DNA from: Leifsonia soli
GTDB lineage: Bacteria > Actinomycetota > Actinomycetes > Actinomycetales > Microbacteriaceae
DNA length: 64,000 nt
Direction: 5' to 3'
Assembly (NCBI RefSeq): GCF_013408745.1
Contig: NZ_JACCBJ010000001.1
Span: forward strand, 2,914,001-2,978,000
In this document: one piece after another, positions 40,619 to 48,713 of the stretch
Layout of the letters: each line of letters starts with the position of its first letter
Numbering within the stretch: the first letter of the stretch is position 1
Position numbers and translations under genes: made by a program
The notes under the pieces: model-generated
Seen by the model: only the letters and a program-made list of their open reading frames with translations
Told to the model about the DNA's origin: nothing
The model's database searches: none

Positions 40619-41618
40619 ACGCGTCCTCGTCCCCGCGCTGCACCGTGATCGCACCCGTGGCCTCCAGGTCGCGGATGGACCGGACGATCTCGGCGCGGGC
40701 GTCCTCCACCTGCGAGACGCGCACCGGCCCCAGGATGCGGACCTCGTCCTCGAGGATCTCGCGGTTGCGCTCCGAGAGGTTCGACGTGATGACATCGCTG
40801 ACCGCCTCGGATGCGCCCTTCATCGCGACCGCGAGCACGGCGGCGTCCACACCGCGCAGCACCTGCTGCACGTCGCGCGCCTCCAGCCGGACGATGTCGT
40901 CGAAGGTGAGCATCCGCGACCGGACCTCCTCGGCGAGCTGCGGGTCGCGCTGCTCGAGCGCCTCCAGCAGCGCCTTCTCGGTGGCGGCGTCGGAGCGGTT
41001 GATGATGTCGACGAGCGGCTGCACTCCCCCGACGGCGTCGGACGCCGCCCGGGACGACACGACGGCGCTGGCCCGCTGCTTGAGCGTCTCGGCGACCACG
41101 CGCACCGCGTCGGGACTCGGCGATCCCATGGTGGCGATCGCGTGGGCGACCTCGGTGCGCGCCGAGTCGTCCAGCCCCGCGAGCACGCGGGAGGCGTGGT
41201 CGGCACGCAGGTGCGCCAGCACGAGCGCACTGGTCTGCGGCAGCTCGCCGGCGAGCAGCATCTGCACCTGGGCCGGCTCCACCGCGTCGAGGAACTCGAA
41301 CTGCTTGCCGGCCAGATTGGATGCGACCCTGTTGAGCACTCCGGTCGCCCGTTCGGCGCCGAACGACGCCTCGAGCAGTCCGACCGCGATGTCCCGCCCG
41401 CCGCGCGTGGTGACCGCACCGCGGGTCGCGAGGTCGTGGAACTCGCTGAGCGCCTTCTCGGCGATGCCCGGGTCGACGCGGCGCAGCCGCAGGATCTCGG
41501 CGGTGATCTCGTCGGCCTCCTCGTCGGAGAACTGCTTCATCACCTGGGCCGCGCGCTGCTGATCCATGTTCATCAGCACGACCGCGACCTTCTGCGCGCC
41601 GGTCAGTGCGGTGCTCAT
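40608..41618 (-). CDS. fliG: flagellar motor switch protein FliG
   Basis: A 336-aa rotor protein that binds FliF, FliM and the stator. Seen: MSTALTGAQKVAVVLMNMDQQRAAQVMKQFSDEEADEITAEILRLR, the FliG N-domain, EPAQVQMLLAGELPQTSALVLAHLRADHASRVL (middle domain, EHPQ-like), and the C-terminal motor domain with MKGASEAVSDVITSNLSERNREILEDEVRILGPVRVSQVEDARAEIV, whose charged residues contact MotA. Complete and of normal length. Confidence 0.96.
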   Translation of the reverse strand: MSTALTGAQKVAVVLMNMDQQRAAQVMKQFSDEEADEITAEILRLRRVDPGIAEKALSEFHDLATRGAVTTRGGRDIAVGLLEASFGAERATGVLNRVASNLAGKQFEFLDAVEPAQVQMLLAGELPQTSALVLAHLRADHASRVLAGLDDSARTEVAHAIATMGSPSPDAVRVVAETLKQRASAVVSSRAASDAVGGVQPLVDIINRSDAATEKALLEALEQRDPQLAEEVRSRMLTFDDIVRLEARDVQQVLRGVDAAVLAVAMKGASEAVSDVITSNLSERNREILEDEVRILGPVRVSQVEDARAEIVRSIRDLEATGAITVQRGDEDAYVE

Positions 41619-43219
41619 ACGCCCGCCCTGTCATCCATGAGGCTGCGAAGGAACTCGGCGGTGCGCTGCGGGTCGCGCTCGGCGAGCGCCTCGATCTCGG
41701 CGCGACGACGGTCGGCCTCCACCTCTGCGGGATCGGGCGTGGGGTCGGGAAGCGGGTCGAGCTGCATCGGCACCGTCGGAGCCGCCTGCTCCAGCGCGAT
41801 CGGGAAGGCCGCCGCGTCGAGGGCCAGCGTGTCCGCGTCCTCGGCGAGCGCCGCCGTCTCGGCCGCGCGCCGCCGTCCCCGGCGGAACAGCAGGACGGCG
41901 ATGATCGCCGCGGCGAGGATGGCGGCCGCGATGACGGAGGTCCGGATGATGCCGCTGAGCTGGTCCGCTGCCGCGGCGTCCTTCGCCTCCTGCAGCGCCT
42001 TCGCCGCCTCGGTCGCGCCGGTCTTGCTGAACGGCACCATCTCGACGCTGACGGAGTCGCCCCGCTTCACGTCGATGCCGGCCGCGGCGTTCACCAGGTT
42101 GCGGATCTCGTTGGCGCTCACGTTGCCGACCGCGTCCGAGTTGAGCGCGACGGACACGGTCTGCCGGTTGATGGCGCCCGCCGGGATGGTCCGCTGCTCC
42201 GTGACCTTGTCGACCGCGTTGTCCTTGGTGCTCGACTCCGAGTTGAAGGTGCCGTTGCCGTTGGTGCCGTTGGGGACGGCGATGTTGTCCGGCCCGAGAA
42301 CGCCCGCGTTTCCGCCGCCCCCGGAGCCGGTGTACGTCTCCTTCTGGGTCGTCTCGCTGAGCGTGGGCGCGTCGGTCGGGGCCGTGTACGACTCCTCCGT
42401 GCGCTGCGCGCTCTCGGTGCTGACGTCCGCGGCGACCGCGACCGTCGCGTTCCCGGCGCCGACCACCTTGTCGAGCATCTCCTGCACGGCGGACTTCACC
42501 CGGGTCTCGTAGTCGCTCGCCTGCTTGTCCGCTCCCCCGGTCGCTCCGCCGCCGACGGTGCTGAGCACGGTGCCGTCCGCGTCCACGACCGCCACATCCG
42601 TCGGCTTCATGCCGGGCACGGCCGCACTGGTCAGGTGCACGATCGCCTGCACCTGGTCGGCGCTGAGGGTCACCCCGCTCTGCGTCTCGACGAACACCGA
42701 CGCGGTCGGGTCCTTCTTCTCCGAGGCGAAGACGGTCTCCTGGGGGATGGCGAGGCGGACGGATGCCGCCTTGACGCCCTTCATCGCGGCGATGGTGTTG
42801 CCGAGCTCCCCCTCCATCGCGCGCTTGTATGTGACGTTCTGCTGGAACTCGGAGGACGTGACGCCCATCTTGTCGAGCAGCGAGTACCCGCCGGTCGTCG
42901 ACGCCGGAAGGCCGGCCGATGCCGCCTTGAGCCGCTCGTCGTAGACCTTCTCCTGCGGGACGAGGATGGTCGAGCCGCCGTCGGTGAGCTGGTACGGCAC
43001 CCCGTCGGTGCGCAGCTGGTCGACGATCGCCGAGGCGTCCGACGCCGCGACGCCCGAGAACAGCGGCGTGTACGACGGCTGCGACGCCCACAGGGCGAGC
43101 CCCGTCGCGCCGAGGGCGACCACGGCGACGCCGATGATCGCGATCACCCGCTGGGCCACGGAGAAGCCGCGGATCGAGTCGCCGATCCGCCGGAAGAAGC
43201 TGGTCACCTGCTGAGGCAT
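41615..43219 (-). CDS. fliF: flagellar MS-ring protein FliF
   Basis: A 534-aa membrane ring protein. Seen: a first helix near residues 23-45 (VIAIIGVAVVALGATGLALW), the ring-building motif domain with NVTYKRAMEGELGNTIAAMKGVKAASVRLAIP, the second helix IIRTSVIAAAILAAAIIAVLLF (about 440-460) and a C-terminal FliG-binding tail ERDPQRTAEFLRSLMDD. It is the base of the motor. The start overlaps the fliE stop (TGATG). Confidence 0.96.
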   Translation of the reverse strand: MPQQVTSFFRRIGDSIRGFSVAQRVIAIIGVAVVALGATGLALWASQPSYTPLFSGVAASDASAIVDQLRTDGVPYQLTDGGSTILVPQEKVYDERLKAASAGLPASTTGGYSLLDKMGVTSSEFQQNVTYKRAMEGELGNTIAAMKGVKAASVRLAIPQETVFASEKKDPTASVFVETQSGVTLSADQVQAIVHLTSAAVPGMKPTDVAVVDADGTVLSTVGGGATGGADKQASDYETRVKSAVQEMLDKVVGAGNATVAVAADVSTESAQRTEESYTAPTDAPTLSETTQKETYTGSGGGGNAGVLGPDNIAVPNGTNGNGTFNSESSTKDNAVDKVTEQRTIPAGAINRQTVSVALNSDAVGNVSANEIRNLVNAAAGIDVKRGDSVSVEMVPFSKTGATEAAKALQEAKDAAAADQLSGIIRTSVIAAAILAAAIIAVLLFRRGRRRAAETAALAEDADTLALDAAAFPIALEQAAPTVPMQLDPLPDPTPDPAEVEADRRRAEIEALAERDPQRTAEFLRSLMDDRAGV

Positions 43220-43524
43220 CAGGCCTGCATCCGCATGATCTCGTTGAAGGCGTCGACCGCCTTGTTCCGGACGCCGGCGACGAGCTCGAGCGTGACCTGG
43301 GCCCGGGTGGAGGCGAGGGTGGCGTCATGGATGTCGTCGAGATTCCCGGTGACGGCCTGGATCGCCAGGCGGTCGCTCGTGCCCTGCAGCTGCTGCAGGT
43401 CGTCGATCGCGCCGGTGAGCGCGTTGCCGAACGCCGCTCCCCCGGTGCCGCCGGTCTGCTGGGTCGCGGAGACCCCGGTGGTGGCGTCGATCCCGGAGAG
43501 CGCGCCGATGGCGGGGATGGGCAT
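43219..43524 (-). CDS. fliE: flagellar hook-basal body protein FliE
   Basis: A 101-aa adaptor between the MS ring and rod. Seen: AFGNALTGAIDDLQQLQGTSDRLAIQAVTGNLDDIHDATLASTRAQVTLELVAGVRNKAVDAFNEIMRMQ, which covers the whole FliE domain including the VRNKAVdAYqEIMrMq signature. Its start overlaps the flgC stop and its stop overlaps the fliF start. Confidence 0.95.
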   Translation of the reverse strand: MPIPAIGALSGIDATTGVSATQQTGGTGGAAFGNALTGAIDDLQQLQGTSDRLAIQAVTGNLDDIHDATLASTRAQVTLELVAGVRNKAVDAFNEIMRMQA

Positions 43525-43916
43525 CAGTTCCTCCCGATCTGGAGCGCGGCCTGGTAGGTCTCCTTGGCGCGGTCGACGACGGCCGCGTTGGCCTGGTAGC
43601 CGCGCTGCGCCATGATCAGGGAGCCCATCTGCTCCGACAGGTCGATGTCGGGGTACCGCACGTACCCTTTCTCGTCGGCGACGGGGTTGTCCGGCTCGTA
43701 GACCATCCGCCCCTCTGCGCTCCCGTAGGCCGCGCCGGCGACGTAGACGCCGGAGACGCCCTGGCCCTCCTGCGCGACCACGTAGCGGGCCTGGAAGGCG
43801 GCTCCGTCGGTCGGCTTGGCGGTGTTGATGTTGGCCAGGTTGTCGGAGATGGCGTCCAGCCAGTGGCGGTGCAAGGTCAGCCCCGTTCCGGCGATCCCGA
43901 TGGCATCGAAGGTCAT
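43524..43916 (-). CDS. flgC: flagellar proximal rod protein FlgC
   Basis: A 130-aa rod protein. Seen: GIAGTGLTLHRHWLDAISDNLANINTAKPTDGAAFQARYV and the C-terminal DIDLSEQMGSLIMAQRGYQANAAVVDRAKETYQAAL, matching FlgC at both ends, with YVRYPDIDLSEQM in the typical place. The ATG at 43916 is 28 bases after the flgB stop. Confidence 0.95.
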   Translation of the reverse strand: MTFDAIGIAGTGLTLHRHWLDAISDNLANINTAKPTDGAAFQARYVVAQEGQGVSGVYVAGAAYGSAEGRMVYEPDNPVADEKGYVRYPDIDLSEQMGSLIMAQRGYQANAAVVDRAKETYQAALQIGRN

Positions 43917-43944
43917 GTCGTGCTCCTCTCGTCGGTGTCCTGGC

Positions 43945-44286
43945 TCAGGTGGTCTTCAGCGCGGCGCGGATGGCCGAGAACTGGTTGCCCGCAGCTTGCG
44001 AGGCGAACTGGAAGCGGAGAACCGTGTCGACGTTCGAGAGCGTCTCGGTGTCGAGGTTGACATTGTTGCCGTCGAGTCGCGTCGGCTCGAGCGACCGAGC
44101 GGTGGTGGCGGCTGCGTGACCGTCGTGGTCGGCGACGGAGGCGGCGAGGGCGTCCTCGAACGACACGCGCTCGGCCGTGTAGCCCGGCGTGTTCACGTTG
44201 GCGATGTTGTTCGCGATGGCGCGTTGGCGCGCCGCGAGGCCGTCGAGGGCGCTCGCGAGGGCGGCGCTGGTCACGGATTCGAGCAC
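43945..44286 (-). CDS. flgB: flagellar proximal rod protein FlgB
   Basis: A 113-aa rod protein. Seen: ALASALDGLAARQRAIANNIANVNTPGYTAERVSFEDAL, the FlgB N-terminal region, and a short C-terminus with NVNLDTETLSNVDTVLRFQFASQAAGNQF. It starts at GTG 44286 with GGAG seven bases before it. It is the first gene of the 12-gene basal body/hook operon, 71 bases downstream of a sigma-28 promoter. Confidence 0.93.
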   Translation of the reverse strand: MLESVTSAALASALDGLAARQRAIANNIANVNTPGYTAERVSFEDALAASVADHDGHAAATTARSLEPTRLDGNNVNLDTETLSNVDTVLRFQFASQAAGNQFSAIRAALKTT

Positions 44287-44356
44287 AGCTGCACTCCAGG
44301 GTCGTGGGGCGGCCCATCCGTGGCCAAGTCGATGAGCGATCCGTGCTCGAAAGGAG

Positions 44357-44384
44357 CTATCGGCAGCTCCCCCCCACCCGTTAG
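44357..44384 (-). promoter_or_regulatory. sigma-28 (FliA) promoter of the flgB operon
   Basis: Minus-strand CTAACG-N14-GCCGATAG. The 65-base leader before the flgB GTG contains a GGAG ribosome binding site. The DnaA-box cluster (44416-44623) starts 32 bases upstream of the -35. Confidence 0.85.
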
Positions 44385-44415
44385 GGATGACATCCCGGGC
44401 GTGTTCGCGTGACGA

Positions 44416-44623
44416 TTTCCCACACCGTCATCCACAGCGTGTACCCCGATGTGAATTACACCCGTGTGGTTTCGAAGGGGTGTTCGACTGTCACAGAATT
44501 CCTGCAAAAGCCCCGGTCACGTACCGTTTATCAAACCTGGGAATCTGAGAGTCCACATATCTCGCGCGTGTCCTCCACACGATCCGGGCGCTCATCCACC
44601 GATTCTGCACAGAGTTATCCACA
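44416..44623 (+). promoter_or_regulatory. cluster of DnaA-box-like nonamers upstream of flgB
   Basis: Six nonamers lie on the plus strand within 208 bases: TTTCCCACA (44416), TCATCCACA (44428), GAGTCCACA (44549), TCCTCCACA (44571), TCATCCACC (44592) and TTATCCACA (44615, a perfect DnaA box). Four contain the full TCCACA core. The stretch is also richer in A/T than its surroundings. No gene lies in it. It fills the gap between the FliT-like gene and the flgB promoter. Confidence 0.5.
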
Positions 44624-44645
44624 GGTGGAGAACTGCTATGGGGAC

Positions 44646-45005
44646 TCAGCCGATCAGGTCGAAGTAGACGGGATGCGCTCCCACCTCGGACCGGGGTACA
44701 GCGCGTACCGCCGCGAGGTGCCGTGCGGTCGTCTGACGGACGTCCTCGAGGTAGCGGATGGTGTGCAGCTGCGCCTCCAGCAGGCGCGTCGCGCGCTCCT
44801 GGAGCTCGACCGGGATCGGTCCGAGTGCGATCGGCGGACGCCAGGGGACCGGGTCCACCTGCGCCAGCGCGCCGTGCAGCTCGTGCTCCATCCGGTCGAG
44901 CGCCTCGGCCCACGCGGCGGACTCGGGCGTCACCCCGGGCACCGGCTCGGGCGCCGCGTCAGGCGCCCCGTCGGGCATCGTGTCGTCAGGCGACGCCGAG
45001 ATCAC
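44646..45005 (-). CDS. small flagellar protein downstream of fliS, FliT-like position
   Basis: A 119-aa protein with an acidic Pro-rich N-terminus (residues 1-25) and a helical remainder: AAWAEALDRMEHELHGALAQV and PVELQERATRLLEAQLHTIRYLEDVRQTTARHLAAV. Size, helical content and its place after fliS match the FliT chaperone position, but no FliT motif is evident. GTG 45005 overlaps the fliS end by 20 bases. The last residues, GAHPVYFDLIG, look conserved in style. Best called a probable FliT/FlgN-type chaperone. Confidence 0.5.
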   Translation of the reverse strand: MISASPDDTMPDGAPDAAPEPVPGVTPESAAWAEALDRMEHELHGALAQVDPVPWRPPIALGPIPVELQERATRLLEAQLHTIRYLEDVRQTTARHLAAVRAVPRSEVGAHPVYFDLIG

Positions 45006-45417
45006 GGTCCGCCTCGGTCGCGCTCGATGCCGCCGGCAGCAGCGCCGCCGCCTCGTGCCACGTCCGGCGCAGCGGCTCGGCGAGCTCGATGGCCTCCCGC
45101 ACCTTCGCCGGGTCGCGTTCGATCATGCCGCCGACGATGAGGTCGGCGAGGTAGCCGTACAGCTGGAGCAGGCTCTCGGCGCCATCCCACAGGTCGACGC
45201 GCAGCGTTCCCGCGAGCTCGGCCACGATCTGGTCGGCATGCCGCAGGTTCTCCCAGGCGGTCGGCCACTGCTCGGCCGTGAGGGCGGCCTCGCCGCGTGT
45301 GAGGTCGAGCAGGAGCCGGTCGTACAGCATCGTGAGGAGTCGCGCCGGGCTGGCGGAGAGGATGCTGTCGCGGTTGTAGGCCGAGAGCTTCGCGGCCGCG
45401 GAGGTGAGGACGTTCAT
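44986..45417 (-). CDS. fliS: flagellin export chaperone FliS
   Basis: A 143-aa four-helix chaperone that keeps flagellin unfolded. Seen: SAYNRDSILSASPARLLTMLYDRLLLDLTRGEAAL, the family's N-terminal signature (pARLLtMLYDrll), and LLQLYGYLADLIVGGMIERDPAKVREAIELAEPLRRTWHEA. The start ATG 45417 overlaps the fliD stop by 4 bases. It is followed by the FliT-like gene. Confidence 0.93.
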   Translation of the reverse strand: MNVLTSAAAKLSAYNRDSILSASPARLLTMLYDRLLLDLTRGEAALTAEQWPTAWENLRHADQIVAELAGTLRVDLWDGAESLLQLYGYLADLIVGGMIERDPAKVREAIELAEPLRRTWHEAAALLPAASSATEADRDLGVA

Positions 45418-46802
45418 GATGCGCTCGCAGACGGGAGGGAGGAGAGCTGGCCGGTCAGCCACGACGACTGGGACTGCAGCTGCTGCAGCTGGACCTCGAG
45501 GTTGGCATACGTCTTCTCGAGGGTCGCTCGCCGGTCGGCGAGGCGGCCGTCCCAGTCGGTGATCTGGTCGTTGAGGCTCTTGACGGTCGACTGCTCGCCC
45601 TTGATCTTGAGCGAGATCGAGCCGGTGTACGTGTCGCTCGCGCCGGTGGCCGCGTCCGCGACGCGTTGCGCGATCGTGGCGACGGCGGCCTTCACGGTGT
45701 CGGGGTCGGCGGCCATCGCCTTCGCGAAGGCGTCCTGGTCGAAGGTGACCGCGCCGTCCCGCGTGATGCTGATGCCGTACGTGGAGGGGGAGACGCCGCC
45801 GATCGGGGCGATCACCGCATCCACGAGCTTCTGGTTGACGTCGCGGACGGACGACTCGCCGGTGAAGACGCCGCCGGTGACGACCGTTCCGCCCGCGGCG
45901 TCGGTCGAGGTGGAGACGGCCTGCTTCTGGCCGATGTACGTGAGGATGTCGTTGACCGCGCCTGCGAGGGATCCGGCGGCGGCCGAGATGCTCTTGTCGT
46001 CGCGGGCGACCGTGAGGGTCACCGGTGTGGTCGACGCCGCGGTGACCGACACGGTGACGCCGGGGAGGACGTCGGTGAAGCTGTTCGTCGCACTCGAGAC
46101 CGTCTGCGCGGCTCCTGTTCCGGCCCACAGGGTCAGCTGCGCGTCCTGCGCCTGACGCACCTGCGACGACCCGGCGTCCGACAGGATGTTCGTCGCGGTG
46201 CCGGCCGCCACATCCGCCGCCGTCCCGCGGTAGGCCGTGAAGGCCGCCGCCGCACCGGTCTTCGTGGAGCTGAGCTGCAGCCGGTACAGCGGCTGGCCGG
46301 TCGCCGGGTCGAGACCCGCGGCCACCCGGGTCGCGCTGACACCGGCTCCGGCCTGGTTGATCGCGGCGGCGACATCGGCGAGCGACGAGCTGGCCGCGGT
46401 GATCTGCTTGGTGGTGCCGTCGGCCGCGACGAACGTGAGCGTCGGCGGCTGGTCCGGCCACTGCGTCAGCGGGCCGGTCACGGTGACCTGCGACTGCGCG
46501 AGGCGGTCGACCGTGAAGTCGATGGTGCCGTCGACGGCGCCGGTGCCCGCGGTCGCCGTCGCCGCGGTGGAGCTCGTGCTCGCGGTGTGCAGGTCGGTGC
46601 CTGCGGGCTTCGCGAGCTTCGCGGCCGAGTCGGCGAGCGCGGCGACCTTCGAGTTGAGCGCCTGCATCGCCGAGATGAAGTTGGTGGAGTCGGTGACCTT
46701 GTTCTTGAGCAGGGTCTGCGGAATCGCCTCCGCCTGCATCAGGCTGTCGATCAGGTCCGTCGTCTTCAGACCGCTGATGAGCCCGTCGATGGCCATGCCC
46801 AT
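45414..46802 (-). CDS. fliD: flagellar filament cap protein FliD
   Basis: A 462-aa cap. Seen: MAIDGLISGLKTTDLIDSLMQAEAIPQTLLKNKV at the N-terminus, a Thr/Ala-rich surface region, NSFTDVLPGVTVSVTAAS, and the C-terminal coiled coil LNDQITDWDGRLADRRATLEKTYANLEVQLQQLQSQSSWL. It is separated from fliC by 106 bases that hold a terminator hairpin, so its expression may depend on read-through or on an unrecognised promoter. Confidence 0.93.
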   Translation of the reverse strand: MGMAIDGLISGLKTTDLIDSLMQAEAIPQTLLKNKVTDSTNFISAMQALNSKVAALADSAAKLAKPAGTDLHTASTSSTAATATAGTGAVDGTIDFTVDRLAQSQVTVTGPLTQWPDQPPTLTFVAADGTTKQITAASSSLADVAAAINQAGAGVSATRVAAGLDPATGQPLYRLQLSSTKTGAAAAFTAYRGTAADVAAGTATNILSDAGSSQVRQAQDAQLTLWAGTGAAQTVSSATNSFTDVLPGVTVSVTAASTTPVTLTVARDDKSISAAAGSLAGAVNDILTYIGQKQAVSTSTDAAGGTVVTGGVFTGESSVRDVNQKLVDAVIAPIGGVSPSTYGISITRDGAVTFDQDAFAKAMAADPDTVKAAVATIAQRVADAATGASDTYTGSISLKIKGEQSTVKSLNDQITDWDGRLADRRATLEKTYANLEVQLQQLQSQSSWLTGQLSSLPSASAS

Positions 46803-46860
46803 GCGGTGGTCTCCCTCCTACGACGGTGGTTCCGGGTGCTGCGGTGGTGCGGGGTGGTGC

Positions 46861-46900
46861 GGCGGCCGGGGCACGCTTTGGGGACTACGCCCCGGCCGCC
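46861..46900 (-). terminator. hairpin between fliC and fliD
   Basis: GGCGGCCGGGGC (46861-46872) pairs perfectly with GCCCCGGCCGCC (46889-46900). It can attenuate fliC read-through into fliD, which would keep the cap protein much rarer than flagellin. Confidence 0.7.
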
Positions 46901-46908
46901 GGGCCTGA

Positions 46909-47745
46909 TCAGCGGAGCAGCTGCAGGACGCCCTGGTTGGACTGGTTCGCCTGGGCGAGCATCGCGGTGCCGGCCTGCGACAGGATGTTGGAGCGGGTGT
47001 ACTTCACCATCTCCTCCGCCATGTCGGTGTCGGTGATGCGGCTGGACGCGGCCGAGAGGTTCTCCTTCGAGACGTTCAGGCTGCGAACGGCCGACTCGAA
47101 CCGGTTCTGCGAGGCGCCGAGCTCCGAGCGGGCGGTCGAGATCGCGGTGATCGCGGTGTCGATCGCCGTGATGGTCGTGTTCGCCGTCGCGTTGTCGGTG
47201 ACGACGAAGCCCGTGGCGCCGGTGGCGCTGCTGAGCGTGCCGACCGAGGTGGCGACGTCGGCCAGGCTGACCTGGATGGTGTCGTTCGCCGTCGAGCCCG
47301 CGCCGACCTGGAAGTTCAGCGAGCCGCCCTTGAGCAGGTCGATCCCGTTGAAGTTGGTGCCGTTGGTGATGCGGTTGAGCTCCTTGCCCAGCTCGTCGGC
47401 CTCCGTCTTGATCGCCGCGCGCGAGGTCGCGTTGTTCGAGTCGTTGCCGCCCTGCACCGCGAGGTCGCGCATGCGCTGCAGGATGGAGTGGACCTCGGTG
47501 AGCGAGCCTTCAGCGGTCTGCACGACGCTGATGCCGTCCTGAGCGTTGCGGGCGGCGACGGTCAGACCGCCGACCTGCGACTTCAGGCCCTCCGAGATGG
47601 CGAGGCCCGCCGCGTCGTCCGCCGCACGGTTGATGCGGAGGCCGCTGGACAGCTTCTCAAGCGACTTCGAGAGGTCGCTCTGCGTGTTGTTCAGGTTGCG
47701 GTAGGCGTTGTTCGCCGCGATGTTGGTGTTGATCTGCATACCCAT
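46909..47745 (-). CDS. fliC: flagellin
   Basis: A 278-aa flagellin made almost only of the conserved D0/D1 cores. Seen: MQINTNIAANNAYRNLNNTQSDLSKSLEKLSSGLRINRAADDAAGLAIS and the C-terminal RITDTDMAEEMVKYTRSNILSQAGTAMLAQANQSNQGVLQLLR. There is no exposed variable domain beyond about 60 residues (residues about 140-200), so the filament is thin and smooth. It has its own sigma-28 promoter, a strong ribosome binding site (GGAGGAA) and GGA motifs that fit CsrA control. Confidence 0.97.
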   Translation of the reverse strand: MGMQINTNIAANNAYRNLNNTQSDLSKSLEKLSSGLRINRAADDAAGLAISEGLKSQVGGLTVAARNAQDGISVVQTAEGSLTEVHSILQRMRDLAVQGGNDSNNATSRAAIKTEADELGKELNRITNGTNFNGIDLLKGGSLNFQVGAGSTANDTIQVSLADVATSVGTLSSATGATGFVVTDNATANTTITAIDTAITAISTARSELGASQNRFESAVRSLNVSKENLSAASSRITDTDMAEEMVKYTRSNILSQAGTAMLAQANQSNQGVLQLLR

Positions 47746-47750
47746 GATGT

Positions 47751-47790
47751 TTCCTCCATGACTGGGTGGTGGTTCGCGGCCCTTCCGTGG
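47751..47790 (-). promoter_or_regulatory. candidate CsrA-binding sites in the fliC leader
   Basis: In the 50-base leader (read on the minus strand) ANGGA motifs occur as ACGGA (47784-47788) and ATGGA (47755-47759); the latter runs into the Shine-Dalgarno GGAGGAA. CATG halves at the SD and start codon could pair. Such a pair of GGA sites, one on the SD, is how CsrA represses flagellin in Bacillus. Confidence 0.45.
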
Positions 47791-47803
47791 TCCGCATCAG
47801 CCT

Positions 47804-47831
47804 CTATCGGCTGTCTGATTCATCCCGTTAG
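47804..47831 (-). promoter_or_regulatory. sigma-28 (FliA) promoter of fliC
   Basis: Minus-strand CTAACG-N14-GCCGATAG, the fifth copy of this element. Transcription should begin around 47797, giving a leader of about 50 bases. Confidence 0.88.
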
Positions 47832-47840
47832 CAGCGATCT

Positions 47841-47893
47841 GCTCCTGAGTTTTTCGCCTCTGCGATGCGGTTCTGGCGGAGAAAGTCAGGAGC
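47841..47893. repeat. palindromic repeat family B, copy 2; terminator of fliA
   Basis: GCTCCTGAGTTTTTCGCC (47841-47858) faces GGCGGAGAAAGTCAGGAGC (47875-47893), a long stem with few mismatches. The left arm is an 18-base exact match to the minus strand of 10182-10199. It ends 8 bases before the fliA stop and separates fliA from the fliC promoter. Confidence 0.7.
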
Positions 47894-47900
47894 TGATGGC

Positions 47901-48713
47901 TCAGGACGCCCGGGCAGAGCTCGGGGACGTGGGGGAGAGGCGCGAGACGCCCGCGACCGCGTGCTGCGCGAGACGCGCCAGGTAGGCGCTGCGCCGGGCT
48001 TGGGAGGTCTTCGCCTCGATGATGACGGGGTCGCCCTCGTCGGCGTAGTGGGTGGCCATGCCCTCGCGCATGAGGCGGATGGCCTCCGAGCGCTGCTGCG
48101 AGACGGCCGAGTGGGTGATGCCCAGTTCCTCCGCGATCTCGGTCACCGTGCGGTCGTCGAAGTAGATCGCCTCGACGATCGACCTCATCCGGTCGGGGAG
48201 GGCGGCGACCGCGGCGCGGACGTACGCGGTCTGCTCGCCGGCCAGCAGCGAGTCCTCCGGGCCGACGGTCTCCGAGACGAGCAGCGGTTCGATGGTCTCG
48301 TCGAGCGCGGTCACCGTGCGGGAGGCGTCGGCCAGGCCGGCCGCGGCCGTCTCGCGGTCCACACCGAGCGCGTTCGCGATCTCGTCGACGCTCGGCGTGC
48401 GCCCGAGGGCCGCCGTCAGGCTCTCCCGGACCGCCAGCGTCTCCTTGATGCGTTTGCGAGCGGAGCGGGTGGCCCAGTCGGATGCGCGCAGTTCGTCGGC
48501 GAGCGCACCGACGATGCGGGTCCGTGCGTACGCACCGAACGGGACGCCGGTGGTGGCGTCGTAGGCGTCCGCCGCCATGACCAGGGCGACGGCCCCGGCC
48601 GAGGCCAGGTCGTCGCGCGACAGGTGGGTGGCGCGGGAGCACAGGTCGGAGACCAGATAGCCGACGAGCGGCAGGTTCTCCACGACGAGCGTGTTGCGTT
48701 CGTTCCGGTTCAC
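47901..48713 (-). CDS. fliA: flagellar sigma factor FliA (sigma-28 / WhiG type)
   Basis: A 270-aa group 3 sigma factor. Seen: region 2 (LPLVGYLVSDLCSRATHLSRDDLASAGAVALVMAADAYDATTGVPFGAYARTRIVGALADELRASDW), region 3 and region 4 (LPDRMRSIVEAIYFDDRTVTEIAEELGITHSAVSQQRSEAIRLMREGM). I start at GTG 48713, nine bases after AAGAGGGG; an ATG at 48899 would add 62 unconserved residues across the operator palindromes. It should read the five CTAACG-N14-GCCGATAG promoters. Its own promoter does not match that element. No FlgM anti-sigma gene is adjacent. Confidence 0.9.
   Translation of the reverse strand: MNRNERNTLVVENLPLVGYLVSDLCSRATHLSRDDLASAGAVALVMAADAYDATTGVPFGAYARTRIVGALADELRASDWATRSARKRIKETLAVRESLTAALGRTPSVDEIANALGVDRETAAAGLADASRTVTALDETIEPLLVSETVGPEDSLLAGEQTAYVRAAVAALPDRMRSIVEAIYFDDRTVTEIAEELGITHSAVSQQRSEAIRLMREGMATHYADEGDPVIIEAKTSQARRSAYLARLAQHAVAGVSRLSPTSPSSARAS

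Noticed and set aside
44416..44623. The DnaA-box cluster as the chromosomal origin
   Set aside because: No dnaA, dnaN, parAB or rpmH nearby; a normal actinobacterial oriC lies between dnaA and dnaN.
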